Shown in pieces: positions 1 to 11,912 of a stretch of DNA of 64,000 nt; the first letter of the stretch is position 1, and every line of letters starts with the position of its first letter. This DNA comes from Platanthera guangdongensis (lineage: Eukaryota > Streptophyta > Magnoliopsida > Asparagales > Orchidaceae), in contig CM077151.1 in NCBI GenBank assembly GCA_039583875.1, positions 116,826,609-116,890,608 of the forward strand, in the 5' to 3' direction. Both the position numbers and the translations under genes were made by a program. The notes under the pieces were generated by a model. That model saw nothing but the letters and a program-made list of their open reading frames with translations. It made no database searches and was not told where the DNA came from.

Positions 1-1060
1 CTCCGATGAGTCGGTGAGTTGTGCGAGTAGAACATGGAGTCCGCCGAGTCCACACCATGTTGTCCGGTTGGGGACGTCTTTTGGAGCTGATTATGATGTT
101 GCTGTACTGGGACAAGTCCGCCTCTTCTGTGTTTAGTGAGCCTGCGCCAAGATTTGCGGGCTGAGGAGTTATCCGCCAACTTCTGGGAAGATGCGTGTGT
201 TGGAAAGCTGAGTGGCGGACTACGCAGTGAGTACGCCTCTGATGTAGGGAAGCATGCTGGTGGAAGCTTGGAGGGCTCAGTGGCGGACTGGGATAGACTG
301 CCCAGCCCACGGCAGACAAGACGAGTCCGCCTCTGTTGGAGGCTTGTCAATGGGTCAGAGGATGGAAACCTGGAGGATATTGAAGAGCAGGTCGCCTCCC
401 TACTGAATAAGTCCGTCTATTGTATGCAGACTGAAGGGTGAATGGCGTAACGAGTCTGCCTAGCCTATGGCGGACGGGTTGGATCCACTTAATGGTGTTT
501 GGTTTGACGGAAAGCTAGAGCAAGTCCATGCTCCTTTGTCGGACAGAGCTAGTGTTCACAAACTGTAGGCGGATGAGAGCTGGTCGTCTGGGCAACCTAG
601 CGGACTGAAGAAACAGGTCTCCCCCATCGCTGAAGTCCTCCTCCTGTTGGATGGAAAGGTTTGCTTCCCCTGCAGGGCGGCCTGGAGGTTGTCGCCCTCT
701 GGTGGACGACCTTAAGAGTTGTCTCATTATTGGGCGCCCTGGAGGCAGGTTGTCATGTGTTGAGTGACCTGGAGGCAAGTCGAACTGGAAGCAGTCCGCA
801 GCCACTACAAAACAAGCGGTTCCTGTGCGACCTGGGCGGTCAGACAGGGGAGACCGCCCTAGACGCACATCCGGAGCGGCCAAAGAAGTCTGTCCGCCCA
901 CCCTTAAGACGACAGGTCGCGACCACCAGGAGGAACCTGGGGCAGGCCGCGACTAGCTAGCGCTCTACCTTGAGAAGGATCGCCAATTTCTTGGTTAACA
1001 TAATCCCCGCACTTTTAAAGTCTCGAAGGGAACTTTGAAAAAGTAGGAGACCCACGAAAA
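1..1060. repeat. GC-rich LTR-like fragment with GTCCGC/GCGGAC words
   Basis: The stretch is full of GTCCGC and its complement GCGGAC (for example near 117, 166, 214, 285, 326, 468 and 895), the same word that fills the upstream half of the LTR at 58599-59337. Near 995 it holds ACATAATCCCCGC followed by CTTTT, also present near 9421 in the T1 LTR upstream of that TATA box. I infer a U3 fragment of a Tat-type gypsy LTR whose start lies left of the window. Open frames run through it on both strands (for example 136-441 plus and 515-901 minus), but none carries a recognisable domain, so they are treated as chance. From about 1060 to 1280 nothing further is visible. Confidence 0.4.
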
Positions 1061-1279
1061 TCGTGATCCACCCATTAGAAAAGTAAGAGGAAAGGAGATA
1101 TAGAACCTGATGTCTCTCCTTAGAAGGAGATTGTCAATGCCTATCTTTTTCCTGCAAAGGCAAAGTTAATTAGGCAAAGAAGGGGTGTACATCTTATGTG
1201 TTCCTGAATTGCCTTCGCAAAATGAAGAAGATATGAATGCCTTCCAAAGAGCTCTGCAAAACAAATATGATAAGAAAGG

Positions 1280-2210
1280 CACAAAAGAATAATAACTTGC
1301 AAGTACCAGATGGAGGATTGCACGCACCTGTTATCCTCTACAAAAGGAAGAGTTAGTAATAAGAGTGAAAGAAAAAATGAGTTTGTAAGTACCTGAAAGG
1401 GACTTGCAAGCGTCCTCTAGTCTATGCAAAAGAGAAGTGATACGTAGATATGATATATAAAAGGAAACTGCAAGTACCTGAAGGGGAACTTACACATACC
1501 TGCTAATCTCTGCAAAAGAGAAGTTAGAAGTAGATATGAAAGTAAAGCTAAGATGCAAGTACCTGGAGGGAACTTGCAAATAGCTGCTAATATCTGTAAA
1601 AAGGGACAGTGTGCAGCATATATAAGAGAAAAGTAGGTTGCAAGTACCTGGATGGAACTTGCAAATACCTGCTAATCTCTCCAAAAAAGAACAGTGAGCA
1701 GCAGATATAAAATAAAAGTAGGTTGCAAGTACCTTAATGGAACTTGCAAATATCTGTTAATCTGTGCAAAAAAAAAAAGTTAGAAGCAGATATGAAAGTA
1801 AAGCTAAGCCGTAAGTACGCAGAGGGAACTTGAAAATACATGCTAATCTCTGTAAGAAAAAAGAGTTAGAAGCAGATATGGTATATGAAAGTAAGTTGCA
1901 AGTACCTGAAAGGAACTTGCAAGTTTCTGCTGAATTCTACAAGAAAAGAGTTAGAAGCAGATATGATATATGATAGTAATGTGCAAGTACCTGAAAAGAA
2001 CTTGCAAGTATCTGCTGAATTCTGTAGATAAAGAGTTAGAAGCAGATATGATATATGAAAATAAGCTACAAGTACCTGAAAGGAACTCACAAGTATCTGC
2101 TGAACTATGCAAGAAAAGACTTAGAAGCAGATATGAAAGAAAGACTAAGCTGCAAGTACCTAGAGAGAACTTGGAAATACTATATGTTGATATGACAAGA
2201 TAGATACGAT
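1280..2210. repeat. 85-bp tandem array, about 11 copies
   Basis: The word GCAAGTACC, with single-base variants, recurs at 1299, 1385, 1470, 1555, 1640, 1725, 1811, 1898, 1983, 2068 and 2152. The intervals are 86, 85, 85, 85, 85, 86, 87, 85, 85 and 84, so the period is 85 bp. Most units contain GCAAGT followed about 15 bp later by ACTTGC, which could form a short stem. Units also share AGAAGCAGATATGA and CTGCTAATCTCTGCAA-like words. Tat and Ogre elements are known for tandem repeats in their 3' untranslated region, and this array beside Tat-like remnants fits that. Small open frames on both strands come from the repeat and are not genes. Confidence 0.9.
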
Positions 2211-3150
2211 CGGATAGCAGAAGAAATGTATAAAGAATTCTGTTGATAACAGAGTAAAGACCAAACTGCGATAGTGATCTTTTTGCGAGATCAGATATGA
2301 TGTCTTTAATATGAGATCCAGATCAGCAAGATGAAATCATCTTAATCAGACACCAAAAGCAAGGTTTGTTAATCAAGGAGAATAAGATATTTTGATCAAT
2401 GATTGGTGCCACTAATATATGATAAGAGTAATAGAGAGCTTGTAAATCATCATCTGTTAACCTGTGAAAGAGGCAGTTGATAAAAAGAGGTCTATACTCA
2501 GAGATGACCAAGAAAGGCTGGATGCTGCCACAACAGATCACCTGTGGGCCATATGCATCACTTGGTCGAGAAAGGTCATTACGAGTATAGTCCTACTCAA
2601 AGCTGGCAAGCCACACATCCTTTAGAAGGGCATAAAAGAGAAAAGCATAGGAAATCCTGAGAAGGATCATTAGATACACTGCTCTCATGCCTCGGGTAAC
2701 AACATCGTTGATCAGTCAGACCAGGTGCGCCAAGTGGTCTATAACATTGCTTTCCTGTTAGAAAGATCAGTGGAGTTGTGGGCCCCACGAAAGCACGGAT
2801 TTAGTGTTCCATAGAGTATTTGACTATTAAAATCATGAGATGATCAAAGAGATAAGGCTACACTTGATCGTCATTGCTTGTCCAGTAAAGATCATCGTTG
2901 CTGTAATGTATCCTTTGTTAAGCATAACAGAGCTAACTCACGGGACCTCCCTTGATGCATTCTTTGTGTTAGATACCGACTAGGATCCGAATCCCTCAAT
3001 ATCACCATCATATATTGAGCGACACCCACTGCATATACGAGAACACTCCACACTATATGTTATCGTCGTGGCCTTAAGCCTGAGAATAATCTATGGATGG
3101 AAACAACAGGAATCGGCGATATCTCGGTGGTTTAGTGATCTCTTTGGCAA
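2211..3150. repeat. non-coding block R, copy 1
   Basis: From about 2440 to 3144 this block aligns collinearly, with many differences, to 57911-58598. Shared landmarks in order are an AGAAGGGCA/GGAAGGGCA word, CTCTCATGC, CAGGTGC-CCAAGTGGTCTA, GTGAGATGATCA-like words, GTAATGTATCC, TGTTAGATACCGACTAGG, CACACTATATGT and GCGATATCTC, ending at GATCTCTTT. No protein domain is seen on either strand. It is probably untranslated sequence of an old gypsy element. The shared sequence ends exactly where element G3 begins in copy 2. 3151-3336 shows nothing recognisable apart from an A-run near 3177. Confidence 0.7.
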
Positions 3151-3336
3151 AGAGAAAATAAAGAAGGAAGCACTCCAAAAAAAAAATGTTTTAGTATGGG
3201 ATCTCTGACGTAATCTTTATTGAAAAGAATGAAGGAACACTAAGAAGTGTTTCAGAGAGACAATGTTTAAAAAGTAAAGTAGAAATAACCGACTATGATT
3301 GTGAGGAGCTTCTGGAACTGTGATGTCCTTTTCGCG

Positions 3337-4349
3337 TCATAATAGTTTTCCAAGCTTGCCCTCGTCAATGACATCAAAGGTATTGTTAATAATGAGGACA
3401 GGGTAGTTGATTTGGCTCACCCCCTTTGAGCAGCAAGGAGTGTCTTCCGCTTCTTTGTCTTTTGTAATTGATGTATCTGGGTGGTCATCTTTCGGGAACA
3501 GATCATGCATCGTCCCCTGCCTCAGCATCCTTTGTACTAGTTGACGAAGTGCTCGGTAGATTTCAGTTGAGTGCCCTTGCTCTTTATGAAATTCTCAGTA
3601 CGGCTCCGAGTCTTTAGATCTTTGATTAGTCAGCTGGTAAGGTCTTTTGAAATTAGCCCTACATTTCATGTCTTGGCTTACTTCTTGCATGGCCTCATCT
3701 AGTTCAGACTCTGGCAACTCATCAACTTGCTACTGATGAATCAAAGTAGTTTGTGTATCTGGGGCTGGTAGTAGTAACAATTGATCTTAAGCACGATCAT
3801 GATTCGAGAAGGGGTGTCGAAGATGTTGAAATCTTCTTCCCTTCCTCGAGTGGGATGGAAAATCTTTCCAAGGAGACCTTGGAGGCTTCTTGTAAGAAGG
3901 AGAATCCTTCTCTGCTATAAGCTAGAGATAAAGCTGGGATTGCTCTTCTCACCTCGAATATATGGGTTGGCTAAGCCAATCAACTCCTGATATGTTCTTG
4001 GTGCTCGGACATTAGCTTCAAACATAAGAGGCCCTTCATGCAGACCGTGTATTAGAGCCACCAGATACATTTCATGATCAACGATCTCAATGTACAAGAT
4101 CTCATTCTGGAATTGATCTACAAACTGAGACAAGGTCTCGTTCTGTCATTGCATGATCTCAAAGAGGGCTTCCGGACCACCCTTTCTCTTTGTTGATGTA
4201 TAAAACCTGAGCAAGAACTCCCTTCGCAGATCATCAAAGGAAGTGATGGAATGAGGGCGCAGACCATAAAACCAATACCTCACTTGTCCATCAAAGGTTG
4301 TTACAAGAATATTGCATTTGGTATCATAAGTCAACATGAGAAAGTACAA
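3337..4349 (-). pseudogene. decayed Tat-type gypsy gag
   Basis: Read on the minus strand from 4349 down, the first fragment (4349-4146) contains a TTFDGQVRYWFYGL-like stretch and then SFDDLRREFLLRFYTS. This is the pattern of the retrotransposon gag domain of the Tat/Retand gypsy lineage. The next fragment (4133-3915) continues with SQFVDQFQNEI and TYQELIGLANPYI, the usual downstream part of the same domain. A third fragment (3528-3337) is less certain. Stops and frame changes separate the pieces and no start survives. The gag of G3 near 59990-60330 carries the equivalent GQAREWFYELPSG pattern, so both are Tat-lineage. The 5' side is lost at 4349, where AT-rich sequence begins abruptly. Confidence 0.75.
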
Positions 4350-5547
4350 ATATAAGTCAACATTACAAATATTTTTAAAAGAGAAAACAAGGGATGATAG
4401 ATTTTATATATGTGAAAAGTATAAAAATAAAATCATGAGAAAGTACATTATATTCAATAGATTTTTCAAACATAACATTCTACATCTAATTAGGAACACT
4501 ACACGAGTCAACATATTACTCGCAAAACATATCCAAAATGAAATTTAGAAAAATTCACATAGCTAAACAAGTACATAAGTTATTTAAAATAAGAAAACAC
4601 AAAGTTGTGAGGTATTAAAGATAAATCAAAATTTTAACTCAGTTATATTTTTAGAATTTTCTCACATCTTTTGGAGTTTGGAATATTATATTTTTTGTGT
4701 TTATTTTTGGAATATAGTATAGAGCCTTAGTATTTTTTTTCTTCTTGAACTTCCTGAGGACTACTTGATGAAGGGTTCGCAAGGTACCAGTAGATGCGAT
4801 AGTATGAAAGCCAAAATCTCCCTTTCCAATAAATTAAATTTTGCTTTTTTAATTTTTTTATTTTCATATTTTTTTTAATAAAAGAAAGAAAAAGAAAATA
4901 ATACTTTTAAAAAACAATTCCTAAAAAAGAAACGGAAAACAAAATCTAATTCCTCCCGGACTAGAGGGAAACATCGGCCCTGATGTTAAAAAAGGAAAAG
5001 GAGAAAGAGGAAAAAGAAAGATATGAATTATAAATAAAAAAAATTAAAACAGGTACTTCCACGAATTGGCGAGTCCAAAGGATGATGTCACTCTCCCGTG
5101 CTTGCGCTTGAAACCCGGTGGAATCGATCTATGCAAAAAGGAACCTTGAAAACATAAGCTTTTATTCCCCTAAAATAAACAAACAAAATAAAACCTAGAA
5201 CATAAAGATAAGACTGGGGTGCCTCCCAAGTGCGCATTTTGTTTAACATCATTCGAGCACAACCCCTGGGTTAGAAAAATGGAAAATAATAATTAAAATG
5301 AGCCAGTGACTCCCATAATCTGAGCTTAGAAGAAAGAGCAAGAAGAAGTTGCCAATATATATTTTGAATAGTTTAAAATTTTTTGGGAAAACAAAAGGAA
5401 ATAAAAGAGGTAAAAAGAGAAGGAGAAGGAAAATGAAAAGAAAAATTAAAAAAAAAACTATCTAACAAAAATGATTTTTCAAAAGAAAAACATAAAGAAA
5501 CTAGTGAAGAAGAAGCAAGAGGAGAAAAGCGAATCAGAGTAGGCGCC
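4350..5547. other. AT-rich interval without genes
   Basis: The sequence is strongly AT-rich with long A and T runs (for example 4850-4920 and 5360-5480). The short open frames here are low-complexity and show no domain. Around 5217-5260 there is GGGGTGCCTCCCAAGTGCGC followed by TTTGTTTAAC. I recall a very similar word from internal non-coding parts of plant gypsy elements, so this may be one more TE remnant. I see no RNA gene or promoter that I would defend. Confidence 0.4.
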
Positions 5548-8500
5548 ATGTAACATCTCATTTCTTATTAGACCCCTCTACTTAGATTGGGTTAGGACAT
5601 GTGGTGGGGGCATGGGTTTAGGCTAGGTTTGAACTACGGAGTTAGGGTGTACTCGCTATAGGACCCAAGTTAACTCAAGTGAAACTATCCCAAATTTGGA
5701 TCTTAGCTACATATTGGCCCCACCACTATACCCCTAACCCTAATAACAATCGAAGTGAACAATAAGCCATGTCATTGGGTCACCTATTGACCCAAGTTGA
5801 CCCAAGTCAACCCTAACCTTAATTTGGTCAAACCCAGACCTAAAGGCCCAATTAATCCAAGTGGGGCACCACCATGGCCCAACCCAAGTTGGGTGGTACC
5901 ATTGGGTCCATGAACATCAAGTGGGGCAAGCCCACTCATCATGTTGACCAAGTCAACCTAAAAAGTCAACAAGTCAACTTAGGGCTTAAAGAAAGGAAAT
6001 GATATGAGCCAAGCCCATTCCTAATGGACTATGCCCTTGGCTCAAAGCCCATGACCAGCCCAAGAGGTCAATGACAGGCCCTAACCCCCAAAATTTGGAG
6101 AGAGAATACATGCATGGGGGTAGCATAGGAATTTTGGAGAAAATGAGGAAAGAGAAGAGAGGGAAAGAGGGGATGGAGGCCACGTGGCCCTCCTCCCCTC
6201 TGCACAAGCTCATGGTCGAGCTCCCATGGCTATTTTCAGCGGGATTGAGGGGTTGGTGGACAATTGGAATCAAGGAGGAGCATCCTATGCTCATGGCCGG
6301 CCACCACCTTGATCAAAACTCCTCACACAGCGACTCCTAGTCAAATCTAAGCCCACCATCACTCTCAGAGAGCTCAAACGAATGGAGTTTGATACCTGGA
6401 GCAAGGATTTTGCTGGAGAAATGAAGAATTGGGCTAGATTGCCAGAGAGATCGTCGGCCATGGCGCATCACCACCACACACGCCGCCAAGCCTGGCTACA
6501 GGTTTGTTTCGCCTCACTTCACCCCGTACTAGATTTCTAGATCAATTAAGCGAGACATCAGGCTCAATTGAGCCCAATACCATGTCAGCAAGTGCGCATT
6601 TTTCCAAGCTTTTCTTCTAGCTCGGAATCGCCGGAGTAGCCGCCTCCGGCATCCTCACCGCCGGGAAACGCTAGACACCACCTCAATGGAGGTGGTTGCG
6701 ATAATAGCCGGCGGCGGCGGCTAAACTGTCTGGAATAAGCAACACAAATCTGCCATGAAGATTGAATCCTTGCTGTTGGCTGATGGGGATTATAAACCGA
6801 TGCCGTCTGATTCATTCCATATTAATTAATTAATATAATTATTATGAATAGTGTTATTAATGTCACACATTTACATTGTTCTTGCATGTTGATTTTAGGC
6901 CTATTAGATGCATAATCAGAGGTAGCTATCAACATGAAAAATGTAGGATTGATCTTCCCTTTAAAATGACACCCTATAGTCATAATTTGGTACAGTAGAA
7001 CTCCTTGTCGGACCATTCTACCAAGAATGGTCCTAGGCTAGGGCAGATATTAAAATAAATGCCCAAGCCAAAACATAAGTCCTCATGACCTGAAATTTTG
7101 GTCAGTCTTGTGTTAAGGGTAAACCTAGGCTCTGAACAAAAATGAGAATTTTTGGTCAAACTTTTGCTATAGTATTTGGTGAAATACTAATAATTAAATT
7201 AAGTGTATTTTGGAGACTTCTAACTCCAAATGAACCCAAATTTTGGTGGCATGTCCATTAGGTCAATATAAAACCATTGTATATATTTCAAGTCATTTTG
7301 ACCTATGCATGTTTGCGAAATCCCAAATGTATGATATAGGTATGTTCAATTTGGGGTGCCTATAGTGAAAAGAGGATAATGAGAATTTAGCCCATTTGGT
7401 CCTTTGCATGCACATGAAACTCTCGACAGTCGCTTATAGGGATGTAATATACCTGTAATGAGAAGTTTGGGATTTTGGAATCAAAAATCCCATTAATTGG
7501 AATTATTGGAAAATATGGCTAGATAGGAAATAAATTTGAATCTAGGGCATATGAATTTATTAAATTCTGAAATTTTGTCACAAGCTTTATTAGGACATAG
7601 ATCACCTCTAAAAAATTTAGGTGACTGTTAGGTGATGTTAACTTGGATTTTAAGTAAAATTTACCATTTTTCCCATTGTGGAAATTAATTAAAAATAAGG
7701 GAAATTTTTGTTTAAATATTATGGAAAACTTTACAGTAGCTTATTTCTATGATTTGTCAAATTATTTGAGAAGTTTTCGATATCTATATATGCTGAAAAC
7801 CCTAATAATGCCATTTTAGTAATATTGCTCATTTGGATATAAGTTAGGTCAAATCAATGTTTAGGTTTTTGAAATTTTGTATTTAGCTTTTTTATATCAA
7901 CATGGATCCTCAGTAATTTTCCTAGAAATTTGGATTGTATAAATACTGTACTTCATTTGGAAAGTAGTCAATTTGTGGTTTATTATTAAATAGATATTAA
8001 ATGGAATTTTACATGGGAAAATTATGAAACTTGGTAGGAAGTCATATTTAACCTCATGGAGCACCTGATATATTTCTTAGGTAGGCTGGACCATTATATA
8101 TAATACATCATGTGCAAGGCGAACCAGGTCACTCAATTAAAAGAATTAAATTAGGCCCTTAACTCCTTAAAAAAAGTGAAACCTAGGATGGTCAACATCA
8201 TACATCAAAGCAATCTATGATTAATAATTAGGGGAAGTTGGCCAAAAGGTTTGGAAGACACGTCATACGGGTCAACATTAGGTCATCGGTGCGCTTAGTA
8301 AAAATGTCACATAATACTAGGACCATCAGGGGATGAGGTTGTCGGTTGAGATGGAATCTATGTTGGGATGATAAACCCAGGGTTGTGTCCAATAGGTCAC
8401 TTCTTGATGACGAGTGGTAGAGTGCATAATCCCAAGGTTAGTGGTTAGAATGGGGATCAGCGGAAGAACGCCGCTCTCCTGATAACATTCTAAATTATTA

Positions 8501-8682
8501 GTTTTGTCCTAGAGTAACAATGAGAGTTAGTATGGATCATAGGTAGACATTAATAAAAGTAAATATCCTTGAGAAAGGGAGCTTTGGGCTTCAGCCCATC
8601 ATAGTTCTTAGTGCCCCCGAGAGCCATCACCGGGCATGCCCTGGGAAGTCCTGGGATTAACCCTAAATTGCTAGGTGTAACA
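5548..8682 (+). mobile_element. possible Tekay-like LTR remnant
   Basis: The stretch starts TGTAACATCTC and ends GGTGTAACA. Its length of about 3.1 kb is typical of Tekay/Del LTRs. The solo LTR S1 in this window has the same kind of ends (TGTAACG ... TGTAACA), which is the main support. No gene-like frame is present. The flanking pentamers (CGCCA on the left, AACAT on the right) do not match, so a clean solo-LTR insertion is not shown and one end may be wrong. Near 5780-5985 it carries a cluster of GTTGACC and GTCAAC words. The rest (about 6540-8640) is AT-rich and featureless. Confidence 0.35.
5775..5985. promoter_or_regulatory. cluster of TTGACC/GTCAA (W-box-like) words
   Basis: TTGACC or its complement occurs repeatedly and in both orientations: near 5787, 5797, 5808, 5945 and 5954, and in GTCAACAAGTCAACTT near 5964-5980. 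TTGAC followed by C or T is the established core bound by WRKY transcription factors. The cluster lies near the left end of the putative LTR, where an LTR promoter would have upstream elements. Regulatory function is inferred only from the word. Confidence 0.3.
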
Positions 8683-8706
8683 AACATTAGACAAGAGTAG
8701 TCTAAT

Positions 8707-9891
8707 TGTTGAAGCCAAAAATGACCTCAAAGGGAGTTCAAAATAGGGGTGCAGCCAACACCTACTTCTCTCGAGCCTCGACCCTCAACTAGATTCAAAG
8801 GACCTAAGACTGACCCAAAGCCTCAGCATGGATGTCCCACCTCACACTCGGAAGATCTTTGAGTGCTTCCCCTCCAAAGCCAAAAGCTGGGCTAGGAGCT
8901 CCTCAGAAAGCACTGGAGATTAGGAGGATAATGAAAGCTTGCTTTCTAAGGAGCCTTTATGGGTCTATTTATAGTTTTCTGAGTTGGATCTGCAAATAAC
9001 CACACTGAACTGGCCTGAAATTACCTAAGTACCCTTGGTTGGGTCTACCAACAGCCAAACTCCGCTGTTTTGAGGTGCTATTGCAGACCATCAAGGGTAA
9101 AAGGGTAAAAATACCCGAGGAAAAGGGTAAAAACCCCCTTGGGTATAGAAATGTGAAAAAGTCCCTCTCTCTATATGGTGAGTGGGAAACACCCATCGGC
9201 GAGATGAACCCTCCTGACCATCTCCCCAACCTTATATGCCGGGAGTCCCTCTCGCAGCCAAAGTCCTTCTCGCGCCCCCAGGAGGGGCGTCTCGCCTACT
9301 GCAGGGACTTCTTATCTCGTCAACTGCGAGTGGACCACATAGTCCCACTCGCCCATCAATTCCACTCGCCCTGCCTCGTCTATCTCGCGCTTTTGAGGTC
9401 CTCTCGTGAGCCCGAGGTTGTACATAATCCCCGCTCTTTTCGAGATTAATCTAAGCTCGGAAAGAACATCCAACCGAGGCTCGCTGTTAATACGTATTTA
9501 TTGACGTATTTATGAGGCAATCTTCTGAGTCCCCTCATCGAAACCTATAAATATGGGATTCCTATCTTGAATGGAGGTTGTCACTTTGAATATCCCCTCC
9601 TTCCTTGCAGCACTATTCATCATATCTCACAGCCAGAGCTTTTGCGAGCGCCTTGCCAAAGTGCGTAAGCAGAACAAGGTTGTCGTGGCTTCTTACACCT
9701 CAACCTTAGTTCGCCCACTACCTTCTGTTCCAACCTCTCCTTCTCGCCTGAAGGGGGTAAAAACTGGTGGCCCCTCTTCCCCTATCGAGGGGCCTTCTCT
9801 CGTGGCGCTGGAGACCTTCCCTACCCCTCCTCCCACATCTCCTAAAGAGAAAGGGGTGAGCACGCGCTTCTATCCTTATTACTCCTTCAAT
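8707..9891 (+). repeat. candidate Tat-type LTR (T1) with TATA box
   Basis: The stretch begins TGTTGAAGCCAAAAATGACC, which resembles starts of Tat-lineage LTRs that I recall. A TATA box follows at 9546-9553. A decayed inverted end (CTTCAATA for the expected CTTCAACA) lies about 345 bp beyond it, the same TATA-to-end distance as in the G3 LTR. Between about 9235 and 9430 the words CTCGC and GCGAG recur, paralleling the motif arrays in other LTRs here. No TSD is seen. The 3' end is uncertain and conflicts with reading 9571-9855 as an exon. Confidence 0.35.
9546..9553 (+). promoter_or_regulatory. TATA box of T1
   Basis: TATAAATA sits in the context CCTATAAATATGGG, almost the same as the G3 LTR box at 58986. 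A start site about 30 bp downstream would fall after the ATG at 9571, so that ATG is probably not used. Confidence 0.55.
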
Positions 9892-10085
9892 ATTTGTATC
9901 TGCTTTCTTAATGGTTTCTCTACAGGGAGCTCCCGCGGCTGTACATCTACTGGAAAGCCCGCGAGATGATTCTACCGGCCACCGCGAAGATTCCGACTCA
10001 CAGTTACCTTCCACTCCTCTATCTACTCCTCCATACGAGAGGAGTGACGATCCCTCCCAGGCCGTCGGGACCTCCCATCCCCCCG
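9571..10085 (+). pseudogene. T1 open frame, exon-like parts 1 and 2
   Basis: I do not recognise the product. One open frame runs from 9571 to 9855, ending at AAAGGG before a GT (GTGAGC). A 70-bp interval ends TTCTCTACAG at 9925. A second open frame runs 9926-10085, rich in Ser, Pro, Asp and Glu. If both junctions are spliced the reading phase is kept. The second part ends in CCCCCG exactly at the S1 insertion, and its continuation beyond S1 begins GTAAGG at 24692, a good plant 5' splice site. It could be the first ORF of a Tat-type element (T1) or a host gene fragment. The lack of any known domain and the LTR-like upstream sequence favour the former. Confidence 0.35.
10081..10085. other. S1 target-site duplication, left copy (CCCCG)
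   Basis: CCCCG directly precedes the terminal TGTTACA of S1 and is repeated at 24687-24691 directly after the other terminus. Confidence 0.85.
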
Positions 10086-10303
10086 TGTTACAACCCGCAT
10101 TTCCTCAACGAGTACATCGTATCAGAGCAAGAGAAACTACGGGTTATGATGTCACGTCGTGCAGGGGATAACTGCACACGCTCAGGCAACCCTTGACGAT
10201 TACTTTATGAGTTGAAATCCAGCAGTTAAATGCAAGAAAACCTTTGAGTTTAATGGTCGTATCCCTCGGCCTTAGGCATCAAAATGTGTGTTTGTACGCG
10301 GCG

Positions 10304-11783
10304 TGTTGGAACACCCTATTACTAATTTGGGTCAGGATCACTATGTCTCTAGGAATCGGTGTTTGACCTTCTGTATAGCTTAATAGGTCAATTAGAATTG
10401 AGTCTAAGGGATCAGGAGTCTAGGTTTGGAAGCTGCCTTGAAGACCAAAGTTTTTCTGGGTACTAAGTCAAATCGTCGAGCTCAGCACGACGTTTCGTCG
10501 AACTCCGGTCGACGATCGTCTAGCTCAACTTCGACAGATCGTCGAGCTCCATTCGACGATTGCTGAGCTCAGGTCGACGATTTTGACTCTGCACTGGATC
10601 CTTATCTCTGAGCTCAGTTCGACGATCTTTGAGCTCAGATCGACGATTATGTTGCTGCTTGCAGTTTCCAGGTCGCTGAGCTCAGCTCGACGATAGCAGA
10701 GCTCAGTTCGACGATTTCAGTTATCTTTCAGAATTCAAATTCAAATCAGATAGAAGTTATTCTGCATTTAATTCAGAAGATCTGCCAGCCGTTTTCATTT
10801 ACTTCTGGAGCAAGTTTCAAGGGATTTTTCAAGGAACAAATCAGTGGACTTTCCTTTAGAAGAAATTATGCAATTAAGGATGTAATCAATGCAGACCAAC
10901 GGCTATCTTAGACAGAGTAATATCCTATTCAGACACAGAGAATAAAAGAGAGAATGTTTTTGAATCAAGTATAGAGATTGACAAGAACAGGACACAACTC
11001 AATATACAGAGACTCTTTGAAAATATTCTGTCAACAAGAATTCTGAAGAACACTCATCAAAGAGATCAAGCTTTCAAACAAATCTTCAGATCTCTTCAGC
11101 TCTCAAAGTGTTCAAGGCCAACATCATTTCAAGACTCCAGACACTCAACATTTCAGCTTGCTGAAATCATCTTTTGCTGGAGATCAATCTTTGAAGGCCT
11201 ATCACCCTCAGCAAAGCTCATCTTCCTGAAGATCAAGGACTCAGGGGGAGCTTTGAAATCAATCCACTTAGTCTTCTCAGTTGTTTGAGAATAGAGAAGA
11301 CTGCCATCACTCTCTCACCCCCACTCTGTAAAGGGTTTTTCAAACTCCCTTCAAAAGTTTGAATCTGGTTTTTGAGCACCTTGTCAAAAGCTCATTGGTG
11401 GCAAGACACCTGATCAAAAAATCTGTTTTGGTTTTTGAGCACCTTATCAAAAGCTCATTGGTGCCCAGGACACCTGATCAACTCATCCTGCAGTGGATTC
11501 CTACCTAGGGTGGTAGAAGAGTGGATGTACCCAAGTTGGGGAACCACTATAATTCCTTGTGTCACCTGGTTTTGCATGTTTTCTTTTTGTTTCTGGCCTA
11601 GCTTTTCTTGTGCTTAGTTTCTGCATAGCTTAGTTTGTGATTAGTTTTATTTCTGCTTCCCTGCTTACACTCATTACAACAATTGTTGTAAAGCTTTGCA
11701 AAAGTTTTTCTTTGTGTTTTAAAAAGCACCATATACTCTATTCACCCCCCTCTAGAGTATATCTGATCTAGTTTCCCCTTTCA
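10304..11783 (+). repeat. element A 5' LTR
   Basis: It starts TGTTGGAACACCC and ends CCCCTTTCA next to the PBS. The upstream part (10473-10716) holds the TCGTCGA/TCGACGA array. The end carries CACCCCCCTCTAGAG, which also closes the B and C LTRs in variant form. The small open frame at 11435 is LTR sequence, repeated at 21965. Confidence 0.95.
10473..10716. repeat. element A LTR motif array (TCGTCGA / TCGACGA)
   Basis: Half-sites ATCGTCGAGCTC, CGTCGAACTC and their complements (GAGCTCAGTTCGACGAT and variants) alternate about every 25-40 bp. Several form near-palindromes centred on AGCT. The 3' LTR copy lies at 21003-21247. The array is upstream of the presumed promoter. Confidence 0.9.
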
Positions 11784-11784
11784 A

Positions 11785-11802
11785 TTGGTATCAGAGCCAG
11801 GT
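11785..11802 (+). promoter_or_regulatory. element A primer-binding site (tRNA-Met)
   Basis: TTGGTATCAGAGCCAGGT begins one base after the LTR. TGGTATCAGAGC is the standard initiator tRNA-Met primer site of plant copia elements. Confidence 0.9.
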
Positions 11803-11912
11803 TGGTTAAACATACCATACCTGACTGGTTGTACAGGCTAACACCTGAACCCCAAGATCCCAATCTAGATCCTTCTTTTATATTTCATTATTAGATTTAG
11901 CTTGCACAAGTC

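Noticed and set aside
136..960. Frames of about 100 and 128 codons near the left end
   Set aside because: They overlap on opposite strands within a GC-rich repeat, have no domain, and follow the repeated GTCCGC word.
5986..6340. Possible host gene with frames of about 100 codons on both strands
   Set aside because: Overlapping antisense frames, no domain, and the sequence sits inside a probable LTR.
11785..11802. tRNA gene fragments suggested by TGGTATCAGAGC words at 11785, 38560 and 45702
   Set aside because: Only the short primer-complementary stretch is present beside each LTR; no tRNA cloverleaf can be formed.
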